Of a DNA stretch of 64,000 nt, positions 61,948-64,000 are shown one piece after another. Each line of letters opens with the position of its first letter. Position 1 is the stretch's first letter. The translations under genes and the position numbers were made by a program. This DNA is from Chrysomallon squamiferum (Eukaryota; Mollusca; Gastropoda; Neomphalida; Peltospiridae), in contig CM022671.1 in NCBI GenBank assembly GCA_012295275.1, positions 10,543,237 through 10,607,236 of the forward strand, read 5' to 3'. The notes beneath the pieces were generated by a model that saw only the letters and a list, made by a program, of their open reading frames with translations, had not been told where the DNA came from and ran no database searches.

Positions 61948-62570
61948 AAAATGACATCAAAATACATATTTGGCACAAAATAGAAAAATATGAAAAACAT
62001 TTCATTATTCTAAACCCATGTGAATTTTTATACTTGTATTTAAACCATATACACTGACTATTGCAGAGAATTTTTAAACACTTGGTTTGAACTATTATAA
62101 ATGCAAGGAAGGTAATGAAAAGTATGCATGTTCTGACACTGTTTTCTCCGTTCAAGTTGAAACATTTCTAATCAGGAAGTCACTAAACATATCATGAGAG
62201 CAAATAAACATGATGAAAGTAATTGTTCATGATATGAAAACAATTTTCTTGTGTTTGTAATAAGTTTACCAAAGATTTTAATTGTTATTATATCAGATTG
62301 TACAAGTGTTAGACACAAGGCGATTAACCAAATAACATTACATGATGTCAAGACTGCCACAATTGTTGATGGAACATCATACAAGCTAAATTCACTTGTG
62401 CAGAAAAGAATGGAGAATGGATTCTTGTTTGTTGTGATGGTTTACTAAAAATGGAAGTAAAAAATGGTGAAATGAAACCTGTAAATGACATAAATGTAAC
62501 AGATTTACAAACATGCAGATCACTGTTATTATTTTCCGACAAAAATATAATAAACAGAGTATAATGAGAG
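61948..62570 (+). pseudogene. Degenerate continuation of the transposon polyprotein
   Basis: Frameshifted coding text follows the USP: KEIENDIKIHIWHKIEKYEK, then VDGTSYKLNSLV near 62370 and, after one frame change, CAEKNGEWILVCCDGLLKME and DLQTCRSLLLFSDK (to 62540). The order Y-x-L-x-S-V, then W-x-x-C-D, then a hydrophobic end resembles the C-terminal half of a USP fold without a GHY His box. I offer this only as a possibility. Confidence 0.4.
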
Positions 62571-62594
62571 ACATTACATTTTAGTAAGAAAAAA

Positions 62595-62905
62595 TTGATT
62601 AAGAAACAAACAGAGCTCATCACTGATTATAATCCAATAAAGAAGCAAACACTGGAATATGTTGTTAGCACTGAAATTGATGGTGTAACAGTAAATGCAG
62701 ATTTCTTAAACAATATTCTTCAACATGATTGCTGCCTTAACAGTAGCCACATTAATGTATTCATGTCTGTACTATAAAAACAACTGAAAAATCAAAATAA
62801 TCACATGGTAGAATGTGGTTGGTTCAGTCAGAAGATTTTAGTTAATGGTGATAGAGATCAACCTAGATGGACATTTCACGTTGCAGAAAGTAAAAGTAAA
62901 AGATA
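62595..62905 (+). pseudogene. Possible Ulp1/C48-like protease fragment
   Basis: It reads KKQTLEYVVSTEIDGVTVNA then DFLNNILQHDCCLNSSHINV and FMSVL, then a stop, and further text including ECGWFSQKI and WTFHVAES. The pattern L-x-x-L...C-L-N-S-S-H-I-N-x-F-M resembles the N-terminal start of Ulp1-type (C48) protease domains (LNDE-I-N-F-Y-M-x-L), which are known cargo of KDZ and some MULE elements. The catalytic His-Asp-Cys part is not visible because a hAT fragment follows. Weak call. Confidence 0.35.
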
Positions 62906-62919
62906 GTTTGATTATAAAT

Positions 62920-63441
62920 ATGTTGTTGTACATCTGAATTAACAGGTCACTACAAAGGTGTTTTTTTGCATTTTTAAAGAAAGCTGTAGCCAGTGTTTTT
63001 ACAATACATTGCTTAATTCATCAGCAACATCTGGTTGCCAGGAACTTAAGTGATCAGCTTCATAAATCCCTTGATGTTGTCATTAAGGCAGTAAATAAAA
63101 TAAACTGTCAAACCCCTCAGTTCCCGAGTGTTTCGACAACTCTGTAACAACAACGATGAAGAATTTGATCACCTTCTATGATATACCGAAGTGAGGTGGT
63201 TATCCAAAGGAAACTGTTTAAAATGATTTTATTCTCTTTTCAACAGCATAGTGCAATTTCTCCAGGAAAATAAATGTAATCATTTGAGTGATTATCTTTT
63301 AGCAAACAAAACAGACATTGTCTATTTAACAGATCTATTCACCATATTCAACGATCTCCATTTGCAATTGCAAGGCAGTGATCTAAATCTTATCCAAGCA
63401 AAATCTAAGATATGTACATTCTTAAGAAACATTTTTACTTG
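62920..63441 (+). pseudogene. hAT transposase fragment, SCAND3/ZBED5-like
   Basis: Starts at SELTGHYKGVFLHF and continues, with frameshifts, KKAVASVFTIHCLIHQQHLV, ARNLSDQLHKSLDVVIKAVN, a text corresponding to LHTEVRWLSKGN, QFLQENKCNHLSDYLLANKT, then YLTDLFTIFNDLHLQLQGSD and SKICTFLRN. This is the central region of the hAT transposase shared by SCAND3, ZBED5 and FAM200 proteins. N- and C-terminal parts are missing. It is a different hAT family from the one at 230-2643. Confidence 0.85.
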
Positions 63442-63619
63442 AATGTTTTCTTTTTGCATTAAATACAATATTTACATCATCTTTTTTTTATATTTCTTCT
63501 TCATGCTGTAGACTTTTAGAAGACTAAATGTAAGTTTATCAAACATTACTCAGGACTTCATTTGTTTTAAAACATTGTGTGTTGTAACTTATGAATGAAT
63601 TTTGGAAGTGGGGGCACTA

Positions 63620-63644
63620 GTACAAAAAAGGTTGGGAAACACTG
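63620..63644 (+). repeat. hAT terminal inverted repeat, 3' end
   Basis: On the minus strand this reads CAGTGTTTCCCAACCTTTTT, the classic terminal repeat of Charlie-type hAT elements. It marks the 3' end of the fragment at 62920-63441. A partner at the 5' end is not visible. Confidence 0.75.
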
Positions 63645-64000
63645 CCCTATTACATACAATAAATAAAAAAACAAGCCAACCGTTTGTCATGACAGAAACT
63701 GTTTTACTTATATACTTATGATGCAATATTTTCCATGAATGTAACTTCACTGATACCTTTACAGAAATAACTTTATATTCCATTTATTAAATATAAATTC
63801 TTTATTTCAAATATTTGAACTATATATTCATGTGAAATTATGTCAAAATAAATGATTTTAAAACAAATTTCTGTGTTATTTTCTTATCATTTTATAATCA
63901 AAGTAGACCATTCTGAATTAATATATTAAGGTGTGCATTATGCATGTGCAAATAGACCAATTCTGATATACTGGGTAGGAGTTACCTTGCTTGTTTTGTT
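63645..64000. other. AT-rich flank, no gene seen
   Basis: I see no coding signal. This is presumably the sequence into which the hAT inserted and may be more of the large element. Confidence 0.4.

Overview
This is an AT-rich, intron-bearing animal genome window made almost entirely of decayed mobile elements, satellite and tandem repeats, plus one tandemly duplicated immune-signalling-type gene fragment (TRAF). The transposon repertoire (GTF2IRD2/ZBED-like and SCAND3/ZBED5-like hAT, pogo/Tigger, Penelope-like RT, a MULE/KDZ-like DDE element) with long AT-rich introns fits a marine invertebrate. A mollusc, perhaps a coleoid cephalopod, is my best guess, but that is inference. Two 200-N scaffold gaps (27654-27853, 49247-49446) divide the window into three contigs.

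Layout. 230-2643 (minus): decayed hAT element whose N-terminal codons have expanded into a 21-bp minisatellite. 2644-7430 (minus): degenerate multi-exon gene of a large DNA transposon, with an acidic N-terminus, a twice-repeated KNRK/W motif, a PHD finger, and a DDE transposase core with two of the three catalytic acids. 5752-16459: left arm of a large inverted duplication, holding the gene's 5' exons, a pogo element and a Penelope-like RT relic. About 16900-27653: satellite with a ~570-bp monomer and ~4-kb higher-order repeats. 27854-32380: AT-rich sequence without a convincing gene. 32381-49246: four tandem units of 4.3-4.9 kb, each with the TRAF zinc-finger exon and MATH exon on the minus strand. 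49447-60161: right arm, inverted relative to the left. 60162-62905 (plus): the rest of the transposon gene, with the third catalytic acid, a USP-type deubiquitinase with its catalytic residues, and a weak Ulp1/C48-like segment. About 62920-63644: a second, different hAT fragment.

How it fits together. The two copies of the large element carry complementary damage. The left copy keeps the PHD finger and the first two catalytic acids but is cut by the hAT. The right copy has lost that middle part but keeps the third catalytic acid and the USP. They overlap over about 25 matching residues, so together they imply one element encoding PHD, DDE transposase and ubiquitin protease, possibly with a C48-like protease. 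This is the most interesting item here. The inverted-repeat architecture is less certain because the right arm starts exactly at a scaffold gap.
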